Origin: a virus
Direction: 5' to 3' (one strand)
DNA length: 64,000 nucleotides
Virus record (IMG/VR): IMGVR_UViG_3300014913_000007
Location: 62,001 to 126,000 of that record
This document shows positions 15,561 through 23,277 of this stretch, piece after piece (within the stretch, counting starts at the first letter, position 1; every line of letters starts with the position of its first letter). A program made the position numbers and the translations under genes. The notes beneath the pieces are model-generated. The model saw only the letters and a program-made list of their open reading frames with translations, had not been told where the DNA came from and did no database searches.

Positions 15561-15730
15561 GGAAACACCAGTTAGAAGTTACTAGAAGCTTGGTGGTGTA
15601 CTTCTCTGGCATAGATCTATAGTAATTCTAGTTGAGCAAAATGTACGAAGCATTCACTATAGGTACCAGAGTTAGTGGTTTAGGGGGTGTTTAATGAGGC
15701 GAAGCCCTCCGACTGGTGTTTCTTTTTTCT
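15561..15730 (+). ncRNA. Structured RNA of about 165 nt, family not recognised
   Basis: The ends pair perfectly: GAAACACCAGT (15562-15572) with ACTGGTGTTTC (15712-15722), followed by six Ts (15723-15728). Inside are AGAAGT (15574)/ACTTCT (15600), CTCTGG (15604)/CCAGAG (15666), the palindrome ATAGATCTAT and a GAGGC/GCCCTC hairpin near 15696. It has its own promoter and no coding frame. It lies directly after a tRNA island. It does not show tmRNA, RNase P or 6S landmarks that I can find. Confidence 0.65.
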
Positions 15731-15765
15731 TTCTTCAAGAAATCAAAAAGAAAAAAATAACAAAA
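15723..15765. terminator. T-rich/A-rich hairpin, probably bidirectional terminator
   Basis: A run of T and TTTCTT pairs with the A-rich stretch AAGAAA...AAAAAGAAAA downstream. It would end the structured RNA on the plus strand and the AEP-like gene (stop at 15797) on the minus strand. Confidence 0.55.
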
Positions 15766-15776
15766 CAAAATTTAGG
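15749..15776. repeat. Direct repeat, right copy
   Basis: Near-identical to 15163-15189, ending CAAAATTTAGG, about 590 bases away. Confidence 0.75.
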
Positions 15777-15796
15777 AATTATAATTTGATAGCTAT

Positions 15797-16348
15797 TTAG
15801 GTAAGAATACTTAAATCGTTGACGAAACACGACCAATTTTTGGCTTTTTGATGATACCCTAAAGGTAATTTAATGGGTAATTCATAGTAAAAATCATTGG
15901 TTACCTTATCTTGGTTTGGGAAGAAATCCATTCCTGTTTGATCTTTACCTATAAAATAACTTCTAGCTTCCTTTAAGGATATAGCTTTATCAAACAACAC
16001 CCAAACATGGTACCTATCTGGTGCTCCGCTTTTTTCTATAAGTATATTACTATGTATCTGTTTAGCCCAGAAAAATGCTTTAACTAAGTACTCCTCTCTT
16101 ATATCATCTACATCAAAACATAGGAACTTAACTGTCTGTGTTGAAAGTTCAGTTGGAAAGACACCCAAGGTTATCTTCCCTGCTAGATGTTTCTCGATTA
16201 ATTCTTTAGTAAGTGGAGCATATACTCTTTCATAGTAGTTCTCCCTTAATCTCCCAGAAGCATCCCTCTGCCAAGGATGCGGAGTCATTAAACAATAGGC
16301 ATCTTTTCTATGACAAAAAGTGTTATATAAGAAATCTACTTTACTCAT
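15797..16348 (-). CDS. Archaeo-eukaryotic primase (PrimPol/TOTE-type) domain protein
   Basis: 183 residues. KFLCFDVDD supplies the paired acidic metal ligands, EKSGAPDRYHVWVLFDKAIS matches the His-containing strand of AEP primases, and FFPNQDKV with ELPIKLPLGYHQKA matches the conserved end seen in the primase part of TOTE conflict-system proteins. The gene is only the catalytic domain; no helicase or nuclease partner is adjacent. It starts within the end of the next gene upstream (8-base overlap). It could prime DNA or make tags, undetermined. Confidence 0.75.
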   Translation of the reverse strand: MSKVDFLYNTFCHRKDAYCLMTPHPWQRDASGRLRENYYERVYAPLTKELIEKHLAGKITLGVFPTELSTQTVKFLCFDVDDIREEYLVKAFFWAKQIHSNILIEKSGAPDRYHVWVLFDKAISLKEARSYFIGKDQTGMDFFPNQDKVTNDFYYELPIKLPLGYHQKAKNWSCFVNDLSILT

Positions 16349-16658
16349 CTTCTATTTTATGTACACATCTAACACTATTCTCTGTATCTTCCTGTAAGGC
16401 AGTTCTATCCCCAATCATTAAGTCTCGATTTCCATTTATTACTCCTGTGGACAAAAGATATAGCCATTTATATCTTGTCAAATCTTCCACTTCTTTAGAG
16501 TATCTAACCACTGACTGCCAAGAAGTCCTAGGCCAGTCTGCTACCTTTGGAGCAAGTCCTAAAGTTTTTACTTGAACATTCACTACTTGTCCAACACTGT
16601 AGTCTTGAGTATCAGTAGTATAGTCTTCTGTTGCATATGTAACATAAATTGCTTTCAT
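16341..16658 (-). CDS. Hypothetical protein downstream of the virion-type gene
   Basis: 105 residues. The first half is strand-rich (YVTYATEDYTTDTQDYSVGQ, then VVNVQVKTLG). It starts one base after the stop of the frameshifted virion-type gene and overlaps the AEP-like gene, so all three are co-transcribed. Not recognised; a virion accessory is plausible from context. Confidence 0.6.
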   Translation of the reverse strand: MKAIYVTYATEDYTTDTQDYSVGQVVNVQVKTLGLAPKVADWPRTSWQSVVRYSKEVEDLTRYKWLYLLSTGVINGNRDLMIGDRTALQEDTENSVRCVHKIEDE

Positions 16659-16659
16659 G

Positions 16660-17671
16660 TTATATTCTCCATTTTATTAAGAAATTAAGTGCATAATCCG
16701 ATTTATTAAAAATATTTATCTGTGTAGTACTAGGTGGATCTGAGGTCTCCGTAGGAAAAGCAATCATAGTATTAAAACCCTTTTCATCCCATTGCCATCC
16801 TGCCCCACCTCGATAGATATTAACTACCTGCCCCGGTACTTGTCCAGTAATGCCATTATGAACTAGAGTATCAGGAAAGGTATAATTATAATTAGTTATC
16901 CCGCGCCATACTGCCTGAGTAACATTACGAACATTAAACTCATCCGGTGGTTCATGGAATTCAAAAATGTCGTTAGTTTGATGTGTTGCAGTTCCTGATA
17001 CCATCGTTGTATTTGCTTGCTTACTGTTGATATATGAAGTAATATAGCTCCAGGTATCTCTTGTTATATTATGAACTACAGCTCCTACAGGCAACTTACC
17101 TTGTATCACCGACCTAGTTAGGATACTTGTAAGACCTGTATTACCGTGGCTTAAACCAGTACCAACAATAAGTCCTAACTGATACCACACCTTCCCCTCA
17201 ACAACCATCTGAGTAGTTGAAGTACCAGCGGAGAGTGTTAAATCTAACTCCCCTTCATCAGCAAAATTTCTTTGTTGTATAACTTGAAAATCGGCAGTAT
17301 AAGCCGGAATCGATAGGTTGACAGTTTCCCATCTCTTACCCTCTACCACAACTATTGCCATATTATTATAAAATTTATTGTCTTCTATGTCAGTCTCAAG
17401 CATAGAGCTTGTTGAGGCCACCAATTCGTCTACATACAGTTTTAGTTGTGGCATCATTCTGCCCACTTGGAGTGGGTAAATTAATCAAAGATTGATTATT
17501 AAAATCCACTGGACTTTGTGGTTTATATAGGTACCAATCCTCTGCAGCTCCTCCAGAGGGTACAACTATTTCTGAATCAGAATACCTTCCAGCTACAGCT
17601 ATCAAGTCCTTCCCTACCTTAATTATACTTGATTCAGGTGTTACTTGTGGATCTACTTTATAATTTGACAT
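16660..17671 (-). pseudogene. MSNYKVDPQ-tagged virion-type gene broken by a one-base frameshift
   Basis: Two overlapping reading frames (17396-17671 and 16660-17466) join into one protein. The first begins MSNYKVDPQVTPESS and reads on to GQNDATTK; the second frame continues LYVDELVAS. The intact relative at 26241-27794 has SEAATKLYVDQLIAS at the same place, so the shift falls in the four-A run at 17440-17443 (minus-strand A, plus-strand T). The downstream 240 residues are beta-rich and unknown. It may be a mutation, sequencing error or programmed +1 shift. Confidence 0.8.
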
Positions 17672-17825
17672 TTACCACTCTTCTATGCTAAATTTTTCTC
17701 TAGATATACTTATAATATAGTACACAAAGTTAACATTCAACTTTTTAGTTAAGTATCTACAATATTATACTTTGTCAACTATCTAAAACACACACGGACT
17801 TACAAGTCCTCTGTTTCTACTTTAT

Positions 17826-17859
17826 AAAAAAGGACCCGTAAGTGACTAATTACAGGTCC
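17826..17859 (-). terminator. Strong minus-strand terminator with no gene upstream
   Basis: Minus strand GGACCTGTAA pairs with TTACGGGTCC (10 base pairs, one wobble), eight-base loop, then six Ts. The region just upstream (17860-17930) has no protein gene on that strand, so a small RNA of roughly 80-100 bases is suggested. Confidence 0.75.
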
Positions 17860-17895
17860 AAAGCCGTCACGACTAACATGTACGCATTGTACTAC

Positions 17896-17924
17896 TTGAT
17901 ATATAGTACTTTTAATAGTATACT
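17896..17924 (+). promoter_or_regulatory. Promoter giving a leaderless lytic transglycosylase transcript
   Basis: TTGATA at 17896-17901, 17-base spacer, TATACT at 17919-17924, then six bases to ATG 17931. Confidence 0.7.
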
Positions 17925-17930
17925 ACAAAT

Positions 17931-18452
17931 ATGTTTAATTTCATAGAGATATTATTTATAATGTTATCAACAACCTACCAGGTTCCTGAAATCTTTGATT
18001 GCCATATAAATAAATATCAGATATTAAAACTCAGTAACGAAGTCACCTTTGATGTAAGTAACTTCCTAAAGTATGATAGATATGTACTCAAATCGTCTCA
18101 AATTCACTCTATAGACCCCGATTTAATCAGATCAATCATCATAGTGGAATCTAAATATAATCCAGCTGTAGGCTCTCACAGAGGGGCTAGCGGGTTGATG
18201 CAGCTCATGCCACTTACTGCCAAGTATTTAAACGTAACAGACAGGAAAGATCCTGAGCAATCAATTGAAGGTGGTACTAAGTATTTGAGGGAACTATTCA
18301 CCAGATTTGGTAATCTAGACCTTACCCTAGCAGCGTACAACGCAGGTCCTACAATAGTAGGAAAGTACAATAAGATTCCTCCAATTAAAGAAACTGGCAT
18401 ATATGTTAGGAAAGTCAAGTACTTATATAAACAATTATCTAAAAACAACTAA
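17931..18452 (+). CDS. Lytic transglycosylase (SLT domain)
   Basis: 173 residues. The catalytic Glu73 lies in IIIVESKYNPAV, followed by GASGLMQLMP and the end motif LTLAAYNAGP, the three hallmarks of the soluble lytic transglycosylase fold that cleaves peptidoglycan. The first 15 residues are hydrophobic (FNFIEILFIML), possibly an export signal. It is a single gene pointing opposite to its neighbours, has its own promoter and no ribosome site. It could be the lysis enzyme or a virion-entry enzyme; no holin is visible beside it. Confidence 0.85.
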   Translation: MFNFIEILFIMLSTTYQVPEIFDCHINKYQILKLSNEVTFDVSNFLKYDRYVLKSSQIHSIDPDLIRSIIIVESKYNPAVGSHRGASGLMQLMPLTAKYLNVTDRKDPEQSIEGGTKYLRELFTRFGNLDLTLAAYNAGPTIVGKYNKIPPIKETGIYVRKVKYLYKQLSKNN

Positions 18453-18527
18453 TAACAATCTCTGAAAATGTACTATCTTATAATGTAGTATACTTGTATA
18501 AAAATATTTTTAAAGAGGTAATATATA

Positions 18528-18800
18528 ATGGCATTATTATTTGATGGAGTAGCAACGGATTTCGCAGCTGATGAAGCTAGTTTCGTAGAGGTTGCACATA
18601 ATATTGGACAATGTCCTGATAGCATTCAATTTTTAGGAGTTGAAGGTGAGGTAGAAGGTTTTCCTACACTACTAGATGGTGAAGGTGATGAAATTCCTGG
18701 CCCATACCTAACACAAACAAGAGATCCTAATGTAGTTAGAGTTCACAAACCTAACGCTTATACGTTCGCAGGTAAGTTTATTGTTCGTATTTACGGATAA
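18528..18800 (+). CDS. Small beta-rich protein, possible virion decoration
   Basis: 90 residues (start MALLFDGVATDF), acidic, with a closing strand KFIVRIYG. GAGG precedes the ATG, and a TATAAT at 18479-18484 with nearby TGTACTAT suggests a promoter. A strong terminator follows, so it is a single-gene unit that could be highly expressed. Length and composition suit a capsid or tail accessory, but no family is recognised. Confidence 0.6.
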   Translation: MALLFDGVATDFAADEASFVEVAHNIGQCPDSIQFLGVEGEVEGFPTLLDGEGDEIPGPYLTQTRDPNVVRVHKPNAYTFAGKFIVRIYG

Positions 18801-18812
18801 TTTATAATCTCT

Positions 18813-18848
18813 ATAGCCTGGTTAATTAACTTTAACTGGGCTATTTTT
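18813..18848. terminator. Bidirectional terminator
   Basis: ATAGCC pairs with GGCTAT and the inner TGGTTAA/TTAACTG segments extend the stem; five Ts follow on the plus strand. It lies between the convergent genes ending at 18800 and 18852. Confidence 0.8.
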
Positions 18849-18851
18849 ACG

Positions 18852-19214
18852 TCATAAATCTATAAGTCTCAGCTCTCTATTCCTATAATAGATTTTAGCA
18901 GTACCTTCAACGAAGTCTTTTAATGTTCTTGAAAAGATAGTACACCCATAACAGTCTGCCAACCTGTCTTCGTAATCCACTAGAGCTAAGAAATTGTTAA
19001 CTCCTCCTAAGCTTTCCTCTGAAAACCCAAACTTTATTAAGTCTTTTCTTTCTAAAGATCTTCTATCTATATGTGCTCCATTATAGAATTCAGTACGTAG
19101 TATAGCTTTATACTTAGCACCTTCCTTAGTTTCCTTTATCCAAAAAGAATTACCAAAGAGCAGAATCTCTATGAATTTATCTCTAGTTACTCTTCTTATC
19201 TTATATCTACTCAT
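18852..19214 (-). CDS. Hypothetical protein
   Basis: 120 residues beginning MSRYKIRRVTRDKFIEIL; basic at the N-terminus. It overlaps the preceding gene by eight bases. Two Cys occur in LADCYGCTIF. Not recognised. It is the last gene of an operon that includes a nucleoside deoxyribosyltransferase-like enzyme. Confidence 0.6.
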   Translation of the reverse strand: MSRYKIRRVTRDKFIEILLFGNSFWIKETKEGAKYKAILRTEFYNGAHIDRRSLERKDLIKFGFSEESLGGVNNFLALVDYEDRLADCYGCTIFSRTLKDFVEGTAKIYYRNRELRLIDL

Positions 19215-19770
19215 CTCTTAAAAGTTCCTGTCTGAAAAGTACCCAACGATGGTTAAGTTCTACTTTACCTCTATTAACCTCATCTAAATAGTCTATACAG
19301 TCAACTACATTGTCAAACATGAACTTAGGATCTATAATTCCAAATAACCAAGAGGATGCTTTTGTTTTACCCCCTTTCACGATAACTAGTACAGGCTTCT
19401 TCTGCTGATCTGCAAGTATTAGTTCATGGTACGTTCCACACATATGAATGCTAGTATCTACCATAACTATTAAGAAGTCAGAGATATCTACTTGTCTCAA
19501 ATCCGAGCGTACAATTTTTCTCATTAATCTTCTAAGTTTTGTCCAGCTTCTGTTCTTCTTTAATGTTCGAATAGCTTCCTGCTCCTCTCCTACGTCAGGT
19601 GTAAGAGCTTCTAACTTATGAGTTGGGTCTAGGAATTTGATACCTATACCTCGTTTCTTAGTTTCTTCTATAATTTCTTGTCTATAAGACACTCCATAAT
19701 CCTCAGACATATCAATAGGTCCCGCTAAATATGCCACAGATTTATCTAATATGTTGACCTTTTTACTCAT
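19207..19770 (-). CDS. Nucleoside 2-deoxyribosyltransferase-like protein
   Basis: 187 residues. VAYLAGPIDMSEDYG near the N-terminus and, later, SDFLIVMVDTSIHMCGTYHELILA match the AGP and D...GT..E blocks of the nucleoside 2-deoxyribosyltransferase superfamily, which cleaves or swaps bases on deoxynucleosides or deoxynucleotides. The C-terminus KPVLVIVKGGKTKASSWL is also typical. A GGAG lies upstream of the ATG. The first ten codons resemble a short frame at 20738-20770, as if the HNH gene inserted next to this start. Confidence 0.75.
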   Translation of the reverse strand: MSKKVNILDKSVAYLAGPIDMSEDYGVSYRQEIIEETKKRGIGIKFLDPTHKLEALTPDVGEEQEAIRTLKKNRSWTKLRRLMRKIVRSDLRQVDISDFLIVMVDTSIHMCGTYHELILADQQKKPVLVIVKGGKTKASSWLFGIIDPKFMFDNVVDCIDYLDEVNRGKVELNHRWVLFRQELLRDE

Positions 19771-20741
19771 TAGTTTTCTCCATGTTTAGTATATAAATGT
19801 AAATATATTCTAGATATCTGATCTAGAAAAATTTCAAAGGTATGATCCTTTTTCATCATATTACAAGTTTTGCAAGCTGGTACACAGTTATCTAAGTAAT
19901 AACCCTTAGTATTGTCTAGTCTATCTATACTATTCCTAAATAGTCCTTTTCCTGACCTGAGCTTAGTTTGCGGAGAGTTTCCACAGTAATAACACTTTGA
20001 AGAGGCTATGGTTTTGAACTCCTCCAAAGTTAGATCAAAAGTAGTATTGTTAAAAAGCTTGTTACGTCTTCTATAGTTTGAAGCTATATACGCTCTAAAT
20101 TCTGACTCCCAAGCTTTAGCCTTAGTAGAAGGTCTCAAACTTTGTGAACACCTTGAACACTTTTTAATTAGTCCCTGCCTAAGATTGCAACCTATATATG
20201 CCTGCTCATTACCACATGTACACCTACACATCCACTTAAGTTCACGTTTTCCACTTTTAAATACATGATCCTCAACATTATACAAGACTACCAAATCTCC
20301 AAACACTTTTCCAGATAGATCAATAACAGATTTATACCTAATTACTTTAGAAAGGTTATCACAAGTCTCGCAGTAGGTACTACTACTTCTTCTAGAGGCT
20401 TTTCCATTGTAAGTCTTCAAAGTATCAATTGATATTTCCTTTTCTAGACCACAACTGCATTTACATAGATACCAAGATCGTCTTGTCTTTGTTGTCGAAC
20501 TTCTAGTTCTCTCTAAAACTGTCCAATTGTAGAAAGATTTCCCTATTAATTTTAACCTCTGTTCTTCGTGTTTACACTTTACACATTGTGTACTCATGCC
20601 TCTCGATAAAGCTGATCCTAGGACTGTGCTTTCTGTACCACAACTACATTTACATGTCCAATAAAGGTTTCCACTGGCGCTCTTATCCCTGGCTTTACTA
20701 ACTACCGTCCATTTACCTATTATTTGTCCAGTTTCAATCAT
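19770..20741 (-). CDS. HNH endonuclease with three zinc-ribbon repeats
   Basis: 323 residues. Three repeats at about residues 8-60, 66-128 and 140-200 share G..F..W.V, W.C.CSCG and C..C, the zinc-ribbon DNA-binding repeats found with homing HNH genes. The catalytic part near 240-310 has CYYCG, NSIDRLDNTKGYYLDNCVPAC and CNMMKKDH. The ATG overlaps the stop of a 10-codon leader (20738-20770), and its stop overlaps the next ATG, so it is embedded in the operon of the deoxyribosyltransferase-like gene. Confidence 0.85.
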   Translation of the reverse strand: MIETGQIIGKWTVVSKARDKSASGNLYWTCKCSCGTESTVLGSALSRGMSTQCVKCKHEEQRLKLIGKSFYNWTVLERTRSSTTKTRRSWYLCKCSCGLEKEISIDTLKTYNGKASRRSSSTYCETCDNLSKVIRYKSVIDLSGKVFGDLVVLYNVEDHVFKSGKRELKWMCRCTCGNEQAYIGCNLRQGLIKKCSRCSQSLRPSTKAKAWESEFRAYIASNYRRRNKLFNNTTFDLTLEEFKTIASSKCYYCGNSPQTKLRSGKGLFRNSIDRLDNTKGYYLDNCVPACKTCNMMKKDHTFEIFLDQISRIYLHLYTKHGEN

Positions 20742-20770
20742 TTGTCTAAAATATTCGGATTCTTACTCAT
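20738..20770 (-). other. Ten-codon leader frame duplicating the start of gene 19207-19770
   Basis: Encodes MSKNPNILDK then TGA; the gene at 19207-19770 begins MSKKVNILDK. An AGGA precedes the ATG. It looks like the original 5' end of that gene, cut off when the HNH gene entered and supplied a new copy. Confidence 0.6.
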
Positions 20771-20835
20771 ATTAAATCCTGTTATTAAGTAAAAATTCTA
20801 TACCTATTATAACATTATAAGTACAAAGCTGCAAC

Positions 20836-21198
20836 CTACTTACCATTAACATGTTTATATACCTTGTCATACAACTCTTTTACTAACTTACTAATAAATT
20901 CCGGATCATGAGTCTCTACTTTACTAATATGCTTACCACAATCCTTACAACGAACATAGAAGTGAATGCGGGGACCAATAAAGTCTCCTTGACAGGAATC
21001 ATAATCCTCTCTTTTGACGTGTTCGATATCTGGGTCATAATCTAGATTCTCATGCTTACAGGCTTCTATCTCACAGGCTCTTTCACATACTCCGGCCTCA
21101 TGCTCTTGTTTATAGGACTTACTACAAATATCACAGATATACTCGTAAACGTCATACTTCACCGTCCTTTCAATTGTCTTAACTAGTTTCTTCTTCAT
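20836..21198 (-). CDS. Zinc-finger protein, paralog 1 of 3
   Basis: 120 residues from the Met at 21198 (MKKKLVKTIE), preferred over 21216 because AAGGA lies just upstream. Cys pairs YICDICSKSY, CERACEIEACKHEN and RCKDCGKHI form two likely zinc sites. The layout (Tyr, CxxC, then EA..C...C....CxH) is shared with the next two genes, so the three are tandem paralogs. No catalytic motif is seen; nucleic acid or protein binding is likely. Confidence 0.65.
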   Translation of the reverse strand: MKKKLVKTIERTVKYDVYEYICDICSKSYKQEHEAGVCERACEIEACKHENLDYDPDIEHVKREDYDSCQGDFIGPRIHFYVRCKDCGKHISKVETHDPEFISKLVKELYDKVYKHVNGK

Positions 21199-21547
21199 TG
21201 TTTTCCTTACATCCACAAATTACAAAATCATCTGCTAACTCATATACTTCTCTAAAAAACTTACGAGAACAACATAAGTCCATCTTCTTATCTGATATTA
21301 CCTTATTACAGTTACTGCACTTCTCTAACAGGTACAGATATCCGGGTTCATGATCGTCTACATCATAAGAACGTCCTGGGAATTCCTCTATTACTACCTT
21401 TGTACAGTAATGTTTGCAATCTTTCTGCCTACATAATGACTCACACTCCTCTATATCTTTAGGACTTAAAGACTTCTTACCACAAAAGATACATTCATAC
21501 TCAATTACATATTCAGTTACTGGTACTTTTATTCTTTCTGTTTTCAT
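21179..21547 (-). CDS. Zinc-finger protein, paralog 2 of 3
   Basis: 122 residues with YECIFCGKKS, CESLCRQKDCKHY and KCSNCNKVI, matching the spacing of its neighbours. The last part adds CCSRKF and ICGCKENNEE. It overlaps the genes on both sides by a few bases, indicating tight translational coupling. Confidence 0.65.
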   Translation of the reverse strand: MKTERIKVPVTEYVIEYECIFCGKKSLSPKDIEECESLCRQKDCKHYCTKVVIEEFPGRSYDVDDHEPGYLYLLEKCSNCNKVISDKKMDLCCSRKFFREVYELADDFVICGCKENNEEETS

Positions 21548-21921
21548 TCAAAGTCTTCCTCTTTTGTTTTATAGATTGAGAACTTCTTATACTGTTCTGC
21601 TATAGGTTGTATCTTCGCCAGGAATAGCTGTATATACTTCTTACCTTCTATCCTAACTTCACTAATGGCTGCTCCACATCGAGAACACTCTCCTTCAATT
21701 GATAGACTTGGGTGTTCAACTATGTCTAGATCTTCGTTAAAGGATCCGGAAAATCCATATAAACTATAATTAATTTCGTCATGTTCACAGTTAGTAAATC
21801 TACATAAGTCCGTACACTCTTTGGCCTCTTCTTCAGTGTCATATTCTCTTTTGCAGACTTCACATATATATCTATAGATGGTAACTTCCCTTAATTCTTT
21901 ACCTATAATCACTTTTTTCAT
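21544..21921 (-). CDS. Zinc-finger protein, paralog 3 of 3
   Basis: 125 residues from the Met at 21921, whose ATG overlaps the TAA of the LpxR gene (an ATG six bases upstream is the alternative). It has RYICEVCKREYD, CTDLCRFTNCEHDE and ECSRCGAAI. Same domain order as the two downstream genes. Confidence 0.65.
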   Translation of the reverse strand: MKKVIIGKELREVTIYRYICEVCKREYDTEEEAKECTDLCRFTNCEHDEINYSLYGFSGSFNEDLDIVEHPSLSIEGECSRCGAAISEVRIEGKKYIQLFLAKIQPIAEQYKKFSIYKTKEEDFE

Positions 21922-22847
21922 TACCAATCTGCCCCGAAAACTAACCCACCATAAATAGAAAACCTATCTTCTTGCTCTGAATACTGCCTAGTAGATCCTA
22001 TAACATTAAATTTAACTGAGTATCCTAAATATTCCAGTCCGACTCCAGTATGCAGACTACTTACAAAATGTTTAGTATCTACACTATGACTTTTTCTAAA
22101 CAAAGTTCCATCATAGAATATATTCCTACCTACTAAAGCTATGTTAGTTCCACCAAAAGCATATGCTGATACTCTCTCAGTGTGGCTTCCATCTAGTTGA
22201 GGTAAGTTTCTTCCTACTCTAAACAAATTTTTATAATTAAAATCAGTGTAAATATTACCTGACCTAAACCGTATTTCAGATACTCTATCTATAAATCTTC
22301 CATAAACAAACTTCTTACTTCTAAGATACTCTAAGTTTAGTACTAGCTCATGAGGTAGCTGATGATCCCAACCTTTAGGGTCTTTCCCCTTGCCTAGGTC
22401 ATTATGTACAAATTTCTGTGCATGTTCAGAAAAAGAATACTTACCCACCAATCCTATAGTTAAGGAGGTCTCTATTCTAAAGTCGGCATCAGCGTTTACT
22501 CTAGTTAACTGTGTAAACAATAATCCTGCATAGGGGTTATTGTTTTCTATTAGCTCCACTACCCCTATATCACTTGGGGTATGAATCTCTTGCCCAAACC
22601 TTGTTTTAATTCTGGTTAGTTTATCAGGGTCATTATCGTATATTCTAATAGCGGGTAAAAATCTCGCAGCTTGTCTCAGTTTCTTGGTGGCTTTAGCATA
22701 GCCTACTGAATTAGTTAAGATAGTTCCATGTGTGTAGTTTTTATCACTCCCCCCCACAATATCATTTTCTATAGTTATGCCAAAGTTATTGGAAACTGAA
22801 CAACTACACAAAAAAGTTAGTAGTATTATATATAAGTACTTAAACAT
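21921..22847 (-). CDS. LpxR-like lipid A 3'-O-deacylase (lipoprotein)
   Basis: 308 residues. A lipobox (LTFLCSC) near residue 14 follows a hydrophobic signal. GITIENDIVGGSDKNYTHGT supplies the Asn-Asp pair and Thr/Ser region of the LpxR active site; GQEIHTPSDIG, NPYAGLLFTQL, and HNDLGKGKDPKGWDHQL match further family blocks including the catalytic His. The enzyme is an outer-membrane beta-barrel that removes the 3' acyl group of lipid A. In a phage it would alter host LPS, for example to block superinfection (inference). Confidence 0.8.
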   Translation of the reverse strand: MFKYLYIILLTFLCSCSVSNNFGITIENDIVGGSDKNYTHGTILTNSVGYAKATKKLRQAARFLPAIRIYDNDPDKLTRIKTRFGQEIHTPSDIGVVELIENNNPYAGLLFTQLTRVNADADFRIETSLTIGLVGKYSFSEHAQKFVHNDLGKGKDPKGWDHQLPHELVLNLEYLRSKKFVYGRFIDRVSEIRFRSGNIYTDFNYKNLFRVGRNLPQLDGSHTERVSAYAFGGTNIALVGRNIFYDGTLFRKSHSVDTKHFVSSLHTGVGLEYLGYSVKFNVIGSTRQYSEQEDRFSIYGGLVFGADW

Positions 22848-22852
22848 GAAAC

Positions 22853-23233
22853 TTAAACCTCAATTATAAAATTATCTTCTTCCTCTGACTTAGTAACCTT
22901 ATTTACTCTTTTAGTACATAATGCAATACTAGTTTTATTAGGTCTTCCCTTCCTTCTAGCCTGAATGCCAGTACTCCCAAAGATAGTCCTTAAAGCTTTA
23001 GTATCTATTCTATACCTTACTGCTATCTCTTTCTGAGTCTTGCCTTCTATTATGTACAATTTAAACAACTTGTCTCTGGTTAACAATCTCCTAGCTCTTG
23101 CTATTTTTGTTTCTTTTCTCTTCACACAATGCTTTGATTTGAATTTCAACATTGTCCGGGTAGAGGCAGTTTCCACTTTGACTTCTCCTTTAGTTCCAAA
23201 TAAGACTTTTCTTATTCTTTTAATAAACAACAT
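22853..23233 (-). CDS. Helix-turn-helix DNA-binding protein
   Basis: 126 residues, very basic. LFKLYIIEGKTQKEIAVRYRIDTKALRTIF at about residues 62-92 forms a tri-helical HTH. AGGAG lies before the ATG and a consensus promoter (23278-23306) lies upstream. It is the first gene of the unit containing LpxR and the zinc-finger genes, so it may regulate that unit. Confidence 0.7.
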   Translation of the reverse strand: MLFIKRIRKVLFGTKGEVKVETASTRTMLKFKSKHCVKRKETKIARARRLLTRDKLFKLYIIEGKTQKEIAVRYRIDTKALRTIFGSTGIQARRKGRPNKTSIALCTKRVNKVTKSEEEDNFIIEV

Positions 23234-23277
23234 ACTGCTCCTACTTCTCCTTCTTATTAAATATTCCTATAGAAAAC

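Noticed and set aside
15561-15730. tmRNA, RNase P or 6S RNA
   Set aside because: No tRNA-like end, no GAGGAAAGTC/ACAGA core and no single long bulged helix; multi-branched pairs are seen instead.
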